NCBI GenBank assembly: GCA_030849835.1
Contig: JASAOC010002020.1
Span: 1 to 64,000 of the forward strand
Source of the DNA: Herpetomonas samuelpessoai
Taxonomy: Eukaryota; Euglenozoa; Kinetoplastea; Trypanosomatida; Trypanosomatidae
Direction of reading: 5' to 3'
DNA: 64,000 bases
Below, in pieces: positions 19,740 through 29,151 of the stretch. Both the position numbers and the translations under genes were made by a program. The notes beneath the pieces are model-generated. The model saw nothing but the letters and a program-made list of their open reading frames with translations, did no database searches and had not been told where the DNA came from. How positions within the stretch are numbered: position 1 is the first letter of the stretch; every line of letters starts with the position of its first letter.

Positions 19740-19827
19740 ACCGAGGTAGCGCTGCGGCGCTCCCTAGTTCAGTGGGAGACTGCCTTTTCCTCCGATGCAC
19801 TGGTCTCATCCGTCTGTGGACCTCGGT
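19740..19827. other. 88-nt inverted-repeat element with internal hairpins
   Basis: Perfect 8-bp terminal arms (ACCGAGGT at 19740-19747, ACCTCGGT at 19820-19827) enclose an inner 5-bp hairpin (AGCGC/GCGCT, 19748-19761), a CCC/GGG hairpin (19762-19776) and a possible GAGAC/GTCTC pairing (19776-19807). The plus strand also contains a stretch like a tRNA A-box near 19765-19775, but no T-arm. Function unknown; it lies between the deformylase and the 1270-aa gene. Confidence 0.4.
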
Positions 19828-20607
19828 AGGATCACCGTTTTCCATGACAAGCAAAGCAGCCGCTTACGTGACTTCTGAATCGGTCTGTGTTTTTCGTTTG
19901 TCGCGAGAAATTTTGGAGGGAGGAACAGTACAATGAAAAGTCAAAAAAAAAAAGAGAGGTGAAGGTGAAATAGAGTCGGAATGGTGCAGAGAGGTGCAGG
20001 ACGGGCAGATATGACTCGTCGAAAAAAAAAAAAGACAAGAAGATGAGACACAACAGAAAAAGAAGAAGCAGAGTACACAAAGATCTGAGAGAAATCAAGG
20101 CAATGCCAGCGCAAAAGGAGTAGGGATTTTGTGTGTCAGGGGAAAGTGTGAGCGTGCGTGTGTGTGGCTGGCATCTACAAGAGTAGCACCTCTACAGGGC
20201 ATGATTGGCAGCGGAAGATCAAAAAGCAATACTCGGAGACGTGCACACACACACGCACACACGTGCAGAGGCATCCCCACTCTACCTCCTCTCCATCCCG
20301 AAAAAATAAATACACGGAGAGACACAAACAAGGAGCGCGTCTGGCAAGCGGCATCGAGAACCATAACCACAGCAACGAAAATGGGAAGGGAAGGAAGATG
20401 GAGCGGAAGAGAAAGGGAAGAGAACGAGAGACAGATGGAGTTTCCAGCCAAATAAAAAAAGGCGCTCGTACACATGCAAAAGAGGGCTGCTCTTCGGGCG
20501 CCAAGAGCGAAAGGACAAAACTTGCAATCATCAAAAAAAAAGAAAAAAAAGAAAAAAAGATAGCACACTTATAGATGTGCTTGCGCTTGTGCGTGCCTGT
20601 GGATGCG

Positions 20608-23600
20608 CTACTGCTTCCAGACAAACGCGTTTCGCATGCCAGCGGAGGTGGCGTTGCCGCTGCCGCGTCGAGGAGATACCGCGGAGCCGGAGCGCGACCG
20701 CACCCCCGCTGTCCTCTGCTGCTGTTGCTGACGAAGTGGAGAAGGGGACTTCATTGCATGACTACCCCCTCCCTGGTGGCTGCCGTTGCCGCGCCGGCTG
20801 CCCCCTGCCGCGTTCTTGTAACAACTGTTCGGTGTTGTATTCGTTCCCATGCGACTGCTGGTGGTGCTGCTGGCGTCGTCGCGGCGGCGGCGTTCATGGA
20901 GGATGTACGAGGGCGACTCGCTCTCGCGGTTCTTTGCATTGCCACGTAACGGAGACCGAGAGGCCCACCGCTGCGCCTGCAGCTCCCGCTCGCGCTCCTT
21001 TTCTTCGGCGCGCTCGCGCAGCCACGCCGCGTGCTCGCGTTCCCGCTCCTGCAGCTGCCGCGTCGACGTCCAGTTTCGCCCAAAGATGTCGTGGTCCTTG
21101 GGCTTGCAGGCGGCGCTGCGCGGGGAGCGCGCGCCAGGTGCGGCGGGCGGGGGGCGGGACTGCAGGAGCTCTTCCAGAGGAACGACAGGCGCGTCGTGAA
21201 AGCCGCGGCGTCGAGGCGGTTGTTGGGAATGGGGTTGTGCGTGTTTGTGGGGCTGCTGCTCTGCATCGTTGTCATCGCCCTCGTCTACATCATCGCTATA
21301 GTGGCCGTCGCCGCCCGATTCACATTCGTCTTCACCCCCGCGCGCTTCTTCAGAACCACTTCGGTAGTCCTCCTCGAACGGCTCATTGGCGCTGCGGCTC
21401 CGCGGAGGCACGTCCTCACGCTGTGGGTGGGGCACCTCTCGACGGGCCTCCACCTCGCTGATGGAGGCCGCGTGAAACGGTTCGGAGGAGGAGGACGCCA
21501 TCGAGGGACGGCGGCTGGTGCTGTGGGCTTTGCCTTTTCCCATCATCTCCTGAATGCGCTGTGAGACGCCAAAAATATCGTGGTCGCGGCTCGCCTCGAG
21601 CTCAGCCATCTCCTCAGTGAAGCGACCGCCCACCTTGGAGAGGGAACGCGGGGTGACGTCACCAGCGCTGCTAGCGGATGCCGCGGTGAGGATCTCCTCG
21701 CGTTGCTGCTGCTGCTGCTGCTGCTGCTGTGGCGGCGGCGGTTGGTGGTGAGGAAGATGACGCACCTCAAACGACGTCATATCGAGGTCGAAGCGGTCCT
21801 CTTCACTAGGGAAGGAGCCCGCACCACTCCTGTCGGAGCGGCGTGTGCGCACAGGGCTTCGCTCGGCGACGTCACGCTCGCTGTTGATCTTCCGTGCCCT
21901 CGCGTCTACGCTGGGACGGGGTTGCAGGTTGCTGCTCCTCGCGCTGCTGACGATGCTGCCGCCACGCGAGCTGGGTGGGCGAGCAACCGAGGCAGGCTTA
22001 GAGCCAGGCTTGGAGGAAGCTTTGCTGGGAGGCGCGTGTCCGCGCGCATCATTGGCAGGGACCTTCCCTCTTGGTGCGGGCTTCTTGTCGTCGCGTGCTC
22101 GCTGCTGGTGCGAGGGATCTGTGGTCACCGCCGCCGCCGCGACGGCTGGTTCCTCACTTTCCTCCTGTCTGTCTGCGTCTACATCTCCGGCCTCAGAGCT
22201 AGGCCGGAGTTCTCCCCACATGCCGTAGGTGCCAGTGAGACCAATGTGATCCTGATGGTGAAACTGACGCCTGCCCGGGCGGCGCTGCAGCAGCGGGTCC
22301 ACGACGTAATTCTGTTTGAAGAGCTCCTTGAGGTCCTCTTCGCGCGTCATGTCGAGGCGGCTAATAACCGAGCCTGGTGGCGCCACCGCCGCCGTGACGA
22401 GGCCCATGCCACCACCACCACCACCGCCACTCGCCGTGCCACGCGGAATGCTCACGCTGCTGCCCCGTGGCGCCAGCAAACGCTCTAGCTCCTCGGGAGG
22501 AATCATGGAGAGAGGGTCCGCGTGGGACTCGTCGCCGTTGCCGTGGTGCGTGCTGCGACGGCGCGACACGCTCGCCCGGCGCTCCGTCTCCAAGTCAAAC
22601 ACCCTGTCATCGTGGGGACGACGACGGCTGCCGCTGACGCTGCGGTGACGCGAGTGCGGGGTGAGGGCAGTGCTGCTGTGCCCATCCGCGTAGTGCGGCT
22701 GCCTCTGGAAACTTGATACTCGGGAGTGCGACGACGCGGGGGTCAGGACACCACCACCACCACCACCACCAGAGCGACGTTGCGGGGCGGCAGCAACGTC
22801 CTGCCACTCTGGTCGCTCTTGGTCCATGTGGCGCTGGCGCCGAGCACTGCTGTGAGTACTGCCGTTGCCGCCCACACTTGGGACCGCACTACTACGCTTG
22901 CTAACGCTGCTGCGGCTGCTGAGGGCATTTCCCTGCGGAGTCGGTCGCGTGCTGCTGTTGTTGTTGATGTTCTTGTTGGTGTTGCTGAAGTCGCTACGGG
23001 CGGTGGAGCTGGGAGGGCGACGACCCGATGCGCTGGAGGCCCGAGAGCCGGACGCGGAGCGTGGCTGCGACGACACCCCCTGTGGGCGTCCTCGTGCACT
23101 ACCTTTGGAGGAGGAGGGGCGGCTGGCTGCTGATGCCTGTGAGCCAGAGAGCATGGATCCACTCACCCCCACGGGCCCTGGGCGCCGGCGGGGCGGCGTC
23201 GTACCAGCACGACGGGCAGGCGTCGGGACGTCACTCGTGACCGAACCACCGGCGCCTCCACGACGCTGCGACGCAACGGAAGAGGTGCGGCTGCTGCGGG
23301 CGCTCGGGGACGCCGAGGTCGTACGCCGTCCGGCCCGTTGCACAGCCCCTCCGCCCGCCGCTGCAGGACGGCCATCACGACTGGTGCTGCGGAAGCTGCT
23401 GCTCGCGGATCGCCCCGTGGTCGGGGCACGAGAGGACGCGGTGGGGGGCGGCTGCACCTGACGCGGTTGTGGCTGAGGGGCCTGCTGGCGCACGCTTCTG
23501 GAGGCCACCGACGAAGCCTTGCCCGACACCCGCCTGCTAGGCCGCGGCACGATATCCTGCTCCTCCTCCACCACCGCGGCAAGGTTGGCGTCGTAGTCGT

Positions 23601-24420
23601 ACTTGTTGTCGCCTGCGAGCAGGTGATGCAGCGCGCTGTCGGCGCGGCTGCCCAGGCGGTGCTGGGATGCCACCGAGTTCGTCACGGACGTTCCTTCCGC
23701 CTTCTCGGAACCGCGGAGGCTGTCGTGGCGACTGCGGCTGTGGTGTGAGGCTGGTGCCCCACGCGGCTCCTCCACGGCAAACGAAGACGAGGACGATGAG
23801 AAGGCGTTGCTGTGGGAGGCACGATCGTCCGATGTTGCACGGAACGTCTCCTGCACGGGAAGGGGCACCGATCGGCGCGAGGAGGGCACGGACGGCAGCG
23901 CCGCCGTCGCCTCCACGCCGGGCGCTAATGCAGACGGTGGCTGCAGGTCCTCGTCACCGTGATCGCTTTGCCGTTGCGAGGGCAGGGAGCGGCGTGCGCT
24001 GCTCGCACGGTCTTCGCGTGGCTGCGACGAGGTTGGCCGCGCCGCGGACGACAGAGAGGAGCGAAAAGACGGGTTCGCACTGCCAGCGCCGCCGCTGCGT
24101 GGGGGCAGCCGGCGGTGCGTGGAGCTGTGGCTGCCTGTGGTAGACGCCGGCGCCACGCTTCCATCCCCGCGTTTCAGCTGCTGCTGCTGGCGCTTCCATG
24201 CCTCCCACTTATCCAAGGCCTCCTTTCCTTCCTTGGTAAGGTGGTGACGGTCGTGAGCGCCGGCAACGGCGTCGTCACCGCCGCGCAGCACATCCTCGGA
24301 CACCGGGGTGTCGCGGAACCCGCGGCCCGCTCGGTGGCTCGTGGCGTAGGACTCCATGCTTTGGCATGGGTAGAATCGGTCGGTGGCCTGCGACTCTGTA
24401 ACGCTGTGGCGAGAGCTCAT
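20608..24420 (-). CDS. Ser/Arg-rich hypothetical protein with repeated DHDIFG motif
   Basis: 1270 aa from the ATG at 24420 (MSSRHSVTESQATDRFYP). The chain is mostly Ser, Arg, Pro and Gln with many SR/RS-type dipeptides, poly-Gly and poly-Gln, and is predicted disordered. Ordered islands are an N-terminal helix (LTKEGKEALDKWEAWKRQQQ), a segment around QDHIGLTGTYGMWGELRP, and two copies of DHDIFG (plus-strand coordinates about 21569-21586 and 21079-21096), each followed by a Gln/Arg helix. A charged helix (RERAEEKERERELQAQRW) lies near the C-terminus. There is no RRM, enzyme or membrane feature, so I cannot assign a family. SR-type composition alone does not prove an RNA-processing role. Confidence 0.82.
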   Translation of the reverse strand: MSSRHSVTESQATDRFYPCQSMESYATSHRAGRGFRDTPVSEDVLRGGDDAVAGAHDRHHLTKEGKEALDKWEAWKRQQQQLKRGDGSVAPASTTGSHSSTHRRLPPRSGGAGSANPSFRSSLSSAARPTSSQPREDRASSARRSLPSQRQSDHGDEDLQPPSALAPGVEATAALPSVPSSRRSVPLPVQETFRATSDDRASHSNAFSSSSSSFAVEEPRGAPASHHSRSRHDSLRGSEKAEGTSVTNSVASQHRLGSRADSALHHLLAGDNKYDYDANLAAVVEEEQDIVPRPSRRVSGKASSVASRSVRQQAPQPQPRQVQPPPTASSRAPTTGRSASSSFRSTSRDGRPAAAGGGAVQRAGRRTTSASPSARSSRTSSVASQRRGGAGGSVTSDVPTPARRAGTTPPRRRPGPVGVSGSMLSGSQASAASRPSSSKGSARGRPQGVSSQPRSASGSRASSASGRRPPSSTARSDFSNTNKNINNNSSTRPTPQGNALSSRSSVSKRSSAVPSVGGNGSTHSSARRQRHMDQERPEWQDVAAAPQRRSGGGGGGGVLTPASSHSRVSSFQRQPHYADGHSSTALTPHSRHRSVSGSRRRPHDDRVFDLETERRASVSRRRSTHHGNGDESHADPLSMIPPEELERLLAPRGSSVSIPRGTASGGGGGGGMGLVTAAVAPPGSVISRLDMTREEDLKELFKQNYVVDPLLQRRPGRRQFHHQDHIGLTGTYGMWGELRPSSEAGDVDADRQEESEEPAVAAAAVTTDPSHQQRARDDKKPAPRGKVPANDARGHAPPSKASSKPGSKPASVARPPSSRGGSIVSSARSSNLQPRPSVDARARKINSERDVAERSPVRTRRSDRSGAGSFPSEEDRFDLDMTSFEVRHLPHHQPPPPQQQQQQQQQREEILTAASASSAGDVTPRSLSKVGGRFTEEMAELEASRDHDIFGVSQRIQEMMGKGKAHSTSRRPSMASSSSEPFHAASISEVEARREVPHPQREDVPPRSRSANEPFEEDYRSGSEEARGGEDECESGGDGHYSDDVDEGDDNDAEQQPHKHAQPHSQQPPRRRGFHDAPVVPLEELLQSRPPPAAPGARSPRSAACKPKDHDIFGRNWTSTRQLQEREREHAAWLRERAEEKERERELQAQRWASRSPLRGNAKNRESESPSYILHERRRRDDASSTTSSRMGTNTTPNSCYKNAAGGSRRGNGSHQGGGSHAMKSPSPLRQQQQQRTAGVRSRSGSAVSPRRGSGNATSAGMRNAFVWKQ

Positions 24421-25254
24421 GATATCGCAGCCTGTGGAGAAGGGAATGAAGTTTTTTTTTTTTTTTGGAAACGCTGCTCACACGAAAGGAAAAAACAGAA
24501 AAAAAAGCAACGAAAAGGGAGACGTGAAGTGCGTGAACAAGAATGGTCACACCGCTCTCTCCTGTACAAAGGGGAGTGAATAAACTACCTTGAAGAAGAA
24601 GAAAAAAGCGATTGGCCGCAATCTACGGAGGTTCGATCCTCGCCACACAACCGAGTCAAAGGGAGGCAAGCGAGGGAAACGGGTGCGGACAGCTGTTAAA
24701 TCGAGAGACGAGAAACGGTGTGTTTTCAAATTACTTCTCACCAAAAACGATAGAAGCAGAAAAAATCGAAATCGGAATAACGATAATGAGTATGAAATAT
24801 TTTTTTTTTCTCTTCCTTGTGAGGGAATCAAAGGGGTTGTAAAAGAATGCTGTGAGGCCGACGACGGATATATATATAAAAAGCAAAGAGTATGGAGAAG
24901 AGTACTAGCAACAATTCCAGGGGAAGGAAGGAGACGAAGAGCTTCATATATCTATACATCTGACAAGTATCTGTGCCCCAAAAGAGAGAGATGAGGTAGG
25001 GCATAGTGATACGGAATTCCTCTCTTGGACAAGTGGAGGAACAACGAATCGTGTGCTGAAGAATGCGCAGAATCTGTTACGATACTCCTTGAACGTCCCA
25101 TGAGCCTTGTGCTTTTTTTTTTCTTTAGCGTTCCCGTCTTAGCGAGGGGTTCGCTGACAGGCTGTGCAGCCGCTCAGATACGAAAGCAAACATTCGACAT
25201 CAAGGGTGGTTCGCAGCCGCTATGTTTGAGCGTTGTCCCATGACACAGAGCTTC
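24421..25254. other. Intergenic region, 0.83 kb
   Basis: This holds the 5' flank of the 1270-aa gene and the 3' UTR of the phosphatase-like gene. It has AT-rich and A-rich patches (24590-24800, 24860-24980). A GGTTCGATCC stretch near 24640 looked like a tRNA B-box but has no matching tRNA structure. Nothing else is visible. Confidence 0.55.
24477..24530 (-). promoter_or_regulatory. Candidate trans-splicing signal for the 1270-aa gene
   Basis: A pyrimidine-rich tract on the coding strand (24530-24484) leads to AG at 24478-24477. The 5' UTR then holds an A run (plus-strand T run about 24451-24466) before the ATG at 24420. Confidence 0.5.
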
Positions 25255-27831
25255 TCACAAGGACGCACGTCGCTTGACCTTGCGGGAGGTGCTACCGTCT
25301 TGAGCTGTCGGGCCGAACAGCACGACGCGGTCTGTTGGTGCCGGCACGCGTGCAGCGGGGGTGGCGGAACCGGGCGCGGCACCCATGGCGCCCTGACTCG
25401 TGGCTGCTGCCGCTGCTGCCGTCGCGGCAGCCAGGGCCGAAGTTGTCGCCCCTACCGTTGGTACATTCAGCATCCCTGTCCCCACACTGCTCCGGGCTGC
25501 ACTGTGTGCACCGACGGCGAGTGCGAGGTTATCGTACGTGGCGCTGTTGTGCGGCGCGCGGTGGGGGTGGCTGAGCGGGTGCGTTGTCAGTGCGGCGATA
25601 GAGTCGGCGGAGTCCTGCAGCCAGACTGGTGCGTCCGATTCGGTGTTGTGGCTGCTGCCCAGACGTTGCCCGGACGTGACTGCCGACCCTACTCCTCCTC
25701 CTGCTCCTATACTTACACCCGCACCACCGCCGCTGCTGCCACCAGTGCTGCCACGCCCCCGCTCCACCGACAAGGGTAACATGCTGCCCACGACGCTGGT
25801 GTTCGTGCTGTTTCCGTGCGAGGTGTTGGCGCTTCCTTTGGCTGTGTTGGGAGCAGATTCTCCATCGAGGACACCGCTGTTGCGTCGGCGGAGCGCAGAC
25901 GTGTTCACGTTGCCGGCTGCCGCCGTCGGAGCGCGTGCGCCGCTCTGTGCATTGGGGTGGATGCCCGTGGGGCTGCTGTAAAGCGCTTGTGGGGCCACTG
26001 CGTTGACGTCAATGTACACAGCGGGCGCGGTGACAGGCTGCACATTCGACGGCGCCGACCCCATCATCACAGCGCCACCCGCACTTGGCGCAGCAACCGT
26101 TGTGGTTGTGAAGGGCGCTGGCAGAGAACCTGGCGGCGCGGTCGGGGCCGCCGGCGCGAGGGAGCTGGTGGAGGAGCCGTGCGGGGAGTTGGATAGCGCC
26201 GGTCCAGACCCCGGCGTGCCGTATCGACTGCCCACAGAAGCTGATGGACCACCACCGGGTCCAGGAGTGGCGAGGATGCCTGTCGCAGGCGAGTGAGCAC
26301 GTGTCCTGCCGCCGCTGCTGCGTGGGGTGAGGGAGGCCGTCATCGCGTTGGTGGCGGGTGGGGGCAGTAACAGACCGTTCACTGCGCTGCCCGGTAGCGG
26401 GGACACGGGGAGTGCGGTGACCATGTGGCCCGACAACGCATCCGGCGAGGGCAGCGTCAGCGCGCTCTCGATGACTTTTGGCGCGGGCACCGCTGGGAAC
26501 TTGAGCTTGATTTGGTGATGGAGGTGAGGCCGAGGATGTCCCGAGGCGTCCGCCCAGGATCCACCCCAAAGCCACGGTGGGGTGCGCACGGGCACCTCAA
26601 TCGGCCCCGTGTAATCCGCAATGAAGGCCACCTCATCGTCCGTGCTCTTAGCAAAGCGACGGTACTCGGCGTGGCTGGCGTGGATGTTCCAGTACATGAG
26701 CTTGCGCAGCCCCATCACCACCAAGCCAGACACCTGCCGCCCGTCCAGGCAGTGCAGGTAGACAGGGTGCCTTTCCACGTTGAGAAGGACCTTCAAGGCG
26801 TGGCCCAGGTCCTCGGGAGGGAGCTGCGCCTCGCCTTTAAACCGTTCCGCCTGAATATGCACCACCTCGATGCCATGGGCGGCGGCCCAGCTCGCCAGGT
26901 CGTAGGTGGCCTCCTCAGGGGTCAGCTGCACAATGGTTTTCAGGTTGAGGCGTTCCAAAAAAGGAAAGTTTCGCAGGACGGGGTACGCCCCGCGGTAGAT
27001 GTCATCCTCAACGAGCGCGAAGCGAAACGGAGGCACGAGGGCCAATGGCGGCGCCAACGGCGTCGCGCGCTGGAAGTGGTGGTTGCGAACGCTGTGAAGG
27101 TGTGGTTGGGCAACGGGGGAGCTCACGCTGGTCGCCGTCACTCTGCTTCCCGAACGAGACGTTCGAGCTTGGTGGTGGTGGTGGTGGTGGTGGTGCGACT
27201 GTTGCTGCGGTGGTTGCATCGCTGATGTTTGTGGCAGCAGCTCTTCCTCACCCCACTTGTTGAAGTACACAATCGCCGATGATGATGACGCGGCTGGCGG
27301 GCTCGCGTTATTTCCAGTGCTGCGCGCCGCTGAATGGCTGGTCGTGCTTACGTTTGCGCTGTTGTGGGCGTTGTAAAGGTCAGCCGTTGCGGAGTGTGTG
27401 GAGGTGGTCGATCGTGCCGCCGTCTCAGAAAGCAGCGGCCACGCGGGAGCTGTGGTGTTGTGGCTGACCGTGAGCAAGGAAGGAGAGCCGTGGGACGCTA
27501 CGTCGGGCCACAGACTTGGGCTGCTGCTGGGCGAGGACCCTGCCGCGTAGGTTCCTGTAGCTCCTGTATAGCTCCCTGCAGCATGCATGGCAGGGATGCC
27601 GCCGGATGGATAGTGGAGCGCCGCAGCCGACGCGGCCTCAGCGGCCCTGCGCAAGTGAATGAGAGCGCGTACGCCATCGTCGAGGTCCTCCGTCGCCTGT
27701 CGGCATGGCCCTAGCACTGGGCTATTACTGGTGGAGGGCAACAGGTGAGCCGGGCCCGAGGTGGCGAGCAGAGGCGAGGACGACGGCGCCAGCGGTGGCG
27801 TGGTCGTGACGCTGCCGCGTGCGTTCGCCAT
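25255..27831 (-). CDS. SIW14/OCA-like phosphatase domain lacking catalytic Arg
   Basis: 858 aa from the ATG at 27831 (MANARGSV); the frame reaches a TTG three codons upstream. Residues about 268-420 form a dual-specificity phosphatase fold of the SIW14/OCA (plant and fungal atypical PTP) type: FRFALVEDDIYRGAYPVLRN, then LNLKTIVQLTPEEATYDL, then the P-loop region VYLHCLDGRQVSG (Cys361), then LRKLMYWNIHASHAEYRRFA. The canonical P-loop is HCx5R; here position Cys+6 (residue 367) is Val, so the phosphate-binding Arg is missing although Cys is kept. The domain is flanked by about 265 N-terminal and 440 C-terminal low-complexity residues (Ser, Thr, Gly, Ala, a poly-His stretch). It is probably a pseudophosphatase or an inositol-phosphate/phosphoprotein binder. 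The ends are likely disordered. Confidence 0.82.
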   Translation of the reverse strand: MANARGSVTTTPPLAPSSSPLLATSGPAHLLPSTSNSPVLGPCRQATEDLDDGVRALIHLRRAAEAASAAALHYPSGGIPAMHAAGSYTGATGTYAAGSSPSSSPSLWPDVASHGSPSLLTVSHNTTAPAWPLLSETAARSTTSTHSATADLYNAHNSANVSTTSHSAARSTGNNASPPAASSSSAIVYFNKWGEEELLPQTSAMQPPQQQSHHHHHHHHQARTSRSGSRVTATSVSSPVAQPHLHSVRNHHFQRATPLAPPLALVPPFRFALVEDDIYRGAYPVLRNFPFLERLNLKTIVQLTPEEATYDLASWAAAHGIEVVHIQAERFKGEAQLPPEDLGHALKVLLNVERHPVYLHCLDGRQVSGLVVMGLRKLMYWNIHASHAEYRRFAKSTDDEVAFIADYTGPIEVPVRTPPWLWGGSWADASGHPRPHLHHQIKLKFPAVPAPKVIESALTLPSPDALSGHMVTALPVSPLPGSAVNGLLLPPPATNAMTASLTPRSSGGRTRAHSPATGILATPGPGGGPSASVGSRYGTPGSGPALSNSPHGSSTSSLAPAAPTAPPGSLPAPFTTTTVAAPSAGGAVMMGSAPSNVQPVTAPAVYIDVNAVAPQALYSSPTGIHPNAQSGARAPTAAAGNVNTSALRRRNSGVLDGESAPNTAKGSANTSHGNSTNTSVVGSMLPLSVERGRGSTGGSSGGGAGVSIGAGGGVGSAVTSGQRLGSSHNTESDAPVWLQDSADSIAALTTHPLSHPHRAPHNSATYDNLALAVGAHSAARSSVGTGMLNVPTVGATTSALAAATAAAAAATSQGAMGAAPGSATPAARVPAPTDRVVLFGPTAQDGSTSRKVKRRASL

Positions 27832-29151
27832 TTGAATCAATGGGACTATCGTTTCTTCTGTTATTTTTTAGTCTGTTGTGTCTGGAGAACCTCCAAACAA
27901 TGGAAAAGCAAACAAACGAAAGACGCGATAAGAGCAAGAAAGAATGTGAGGTGAAACCTCCTACGAATGCTGAAGTAACGAAAAAAAAAAACAACAACAA
28001 CAACGGAACGTTAAGCACGCAGCAATAAGAGCAGAGGGGGGGGGGAAGGGAGAGGAAGGAGACTGTATTTTTTCTTGTTGTCCAGCTGCGTCATATCAGT
28101 GGAGAGAAATAGATTTGGTGATGCGAGAGAGAAAGAAAGAGAGGAAATACATGACAAGGTTGCTGGGATAGTGTGACAGAATCAACGCGTTGTTTGTGTG
28201 TCTGTGCATATCCACGCAGACTGTCCGCTAGTGCTGAGAAAGAGAGACGCCGTGTATGACCTCCGCCGAGGTCAACGCGAGACAAGGAAGACAAAGCAAG
28301 ACCTGCCCATGTACCCCCCACTTCCCTCCCTCCATCTCTGATAGGGTCTGGAGCGTAGGAAAGTCCTGCAGGGATGGCGCATCTATCCCAGTGCGATGCC
28401 TCCAAATAGCCCACCCCCACCATTTGGGATCTCTCGCCAAGTGCGTAGCTCCGTCGCCTTATGATGACATGGTCTCTCACATGAAGGATCAACAGTCCAC
28501 AAGGGCAGAGGGTTTTTTTTTCTCCCCCTTTGCCCCTTGTGCTCTTTCTTCTTCTTTAAAGTGATATTGTTGTATTCGATGAGTTACGTTAATCAGACAA
28601 AAATAAGAAAGAAAGAAAAAGGCAACAGACGCGTAAGGGGGGGGGGAGGGGGAAGACAGCAACATCGACACCAAAGAAGAATCACACCACACGCACACCC
28701 GTGCCCGAACAAACGCCTGGAAGAAAGAAAGAAAGAAATGTGAAGGAGTGAAGAAGAACGAAACGCGTGGTCGCCCTCCGCGAGCGAGGCGAAGGTTCGG
28801 ACATGAGACCACAACACGTTAAAGGTTGGGCCGTGAAGGTATCGGTATGCACGTGGGTACGCAGTGCTCTCTTGTCCCCTTGAACGATCCAGCATTCACA
28901 TCCACCATGCTGAATTTTCTCCACCGAGCTCATGAAAGCACCGCCGAGCGCACCTGTTCTTCAGCACGATAGGAAAAAAAACAACAACGTGAGACCACAC
29001 GCCAAAAGAAACCGGGACAACGAATAGCCGCATTGTCAACAAGCACATTTTATCAATCGCACATGTCGACGGTTTGATAGCCTGTGGGTCCTCGAACGCG
29101 CTCAACACCAGAGCGAGAGAGAGACAGAAGGAGAAAGGGAGCGTGTCACAC
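27832..29151. other. Intergenic region, 1.3 kb
   Basis: This holds the 5' flank of the phosphatase-like gene and the 3' UTR of the rhomboid-like gene. The part 28200-28500 has balanced composition and open frames on both strands, none with recognisable features. G runs occur at 28037-28045 and 28637-28650. No RNA gene is seen. Confidence 0.55.
27891..27955 (-). promoter_or_regulatory. Candidate trans-splicing signal for the phosphatase-like gene
   Basis: A pyrimidine-rich tract on the coding strand (27955-27900) ends at the first AG, 27892-27891, 60 nt before the ATG. Confidence 0.5.

Larger units (their letters stand above)
19467..20607. other. Intergenic region, 1.1 kb
   Basis: This contains the deformylase 5' flank, the structured element at 19740-19827 and a long purine-rich stretch (19930-20560). 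Short open frames on both strands in the purine-rich part are not credible as genes. Confidence 0.55.

Noticed and set aside
19740-19827. tRNA gene
   Set aside because: The 88-nt length, 8-bp arms and an A-box-like stretch suggested it, but there is no 7-nt T-loop, no clean anticodon stem and the inner hairpin has a 4-nt loop.
24630-24655. Possible tRNA B-box (GGTTCGATCC)
   Set aside because: No A-box at the right distance and no cloverleaf or acceptor stem around it.
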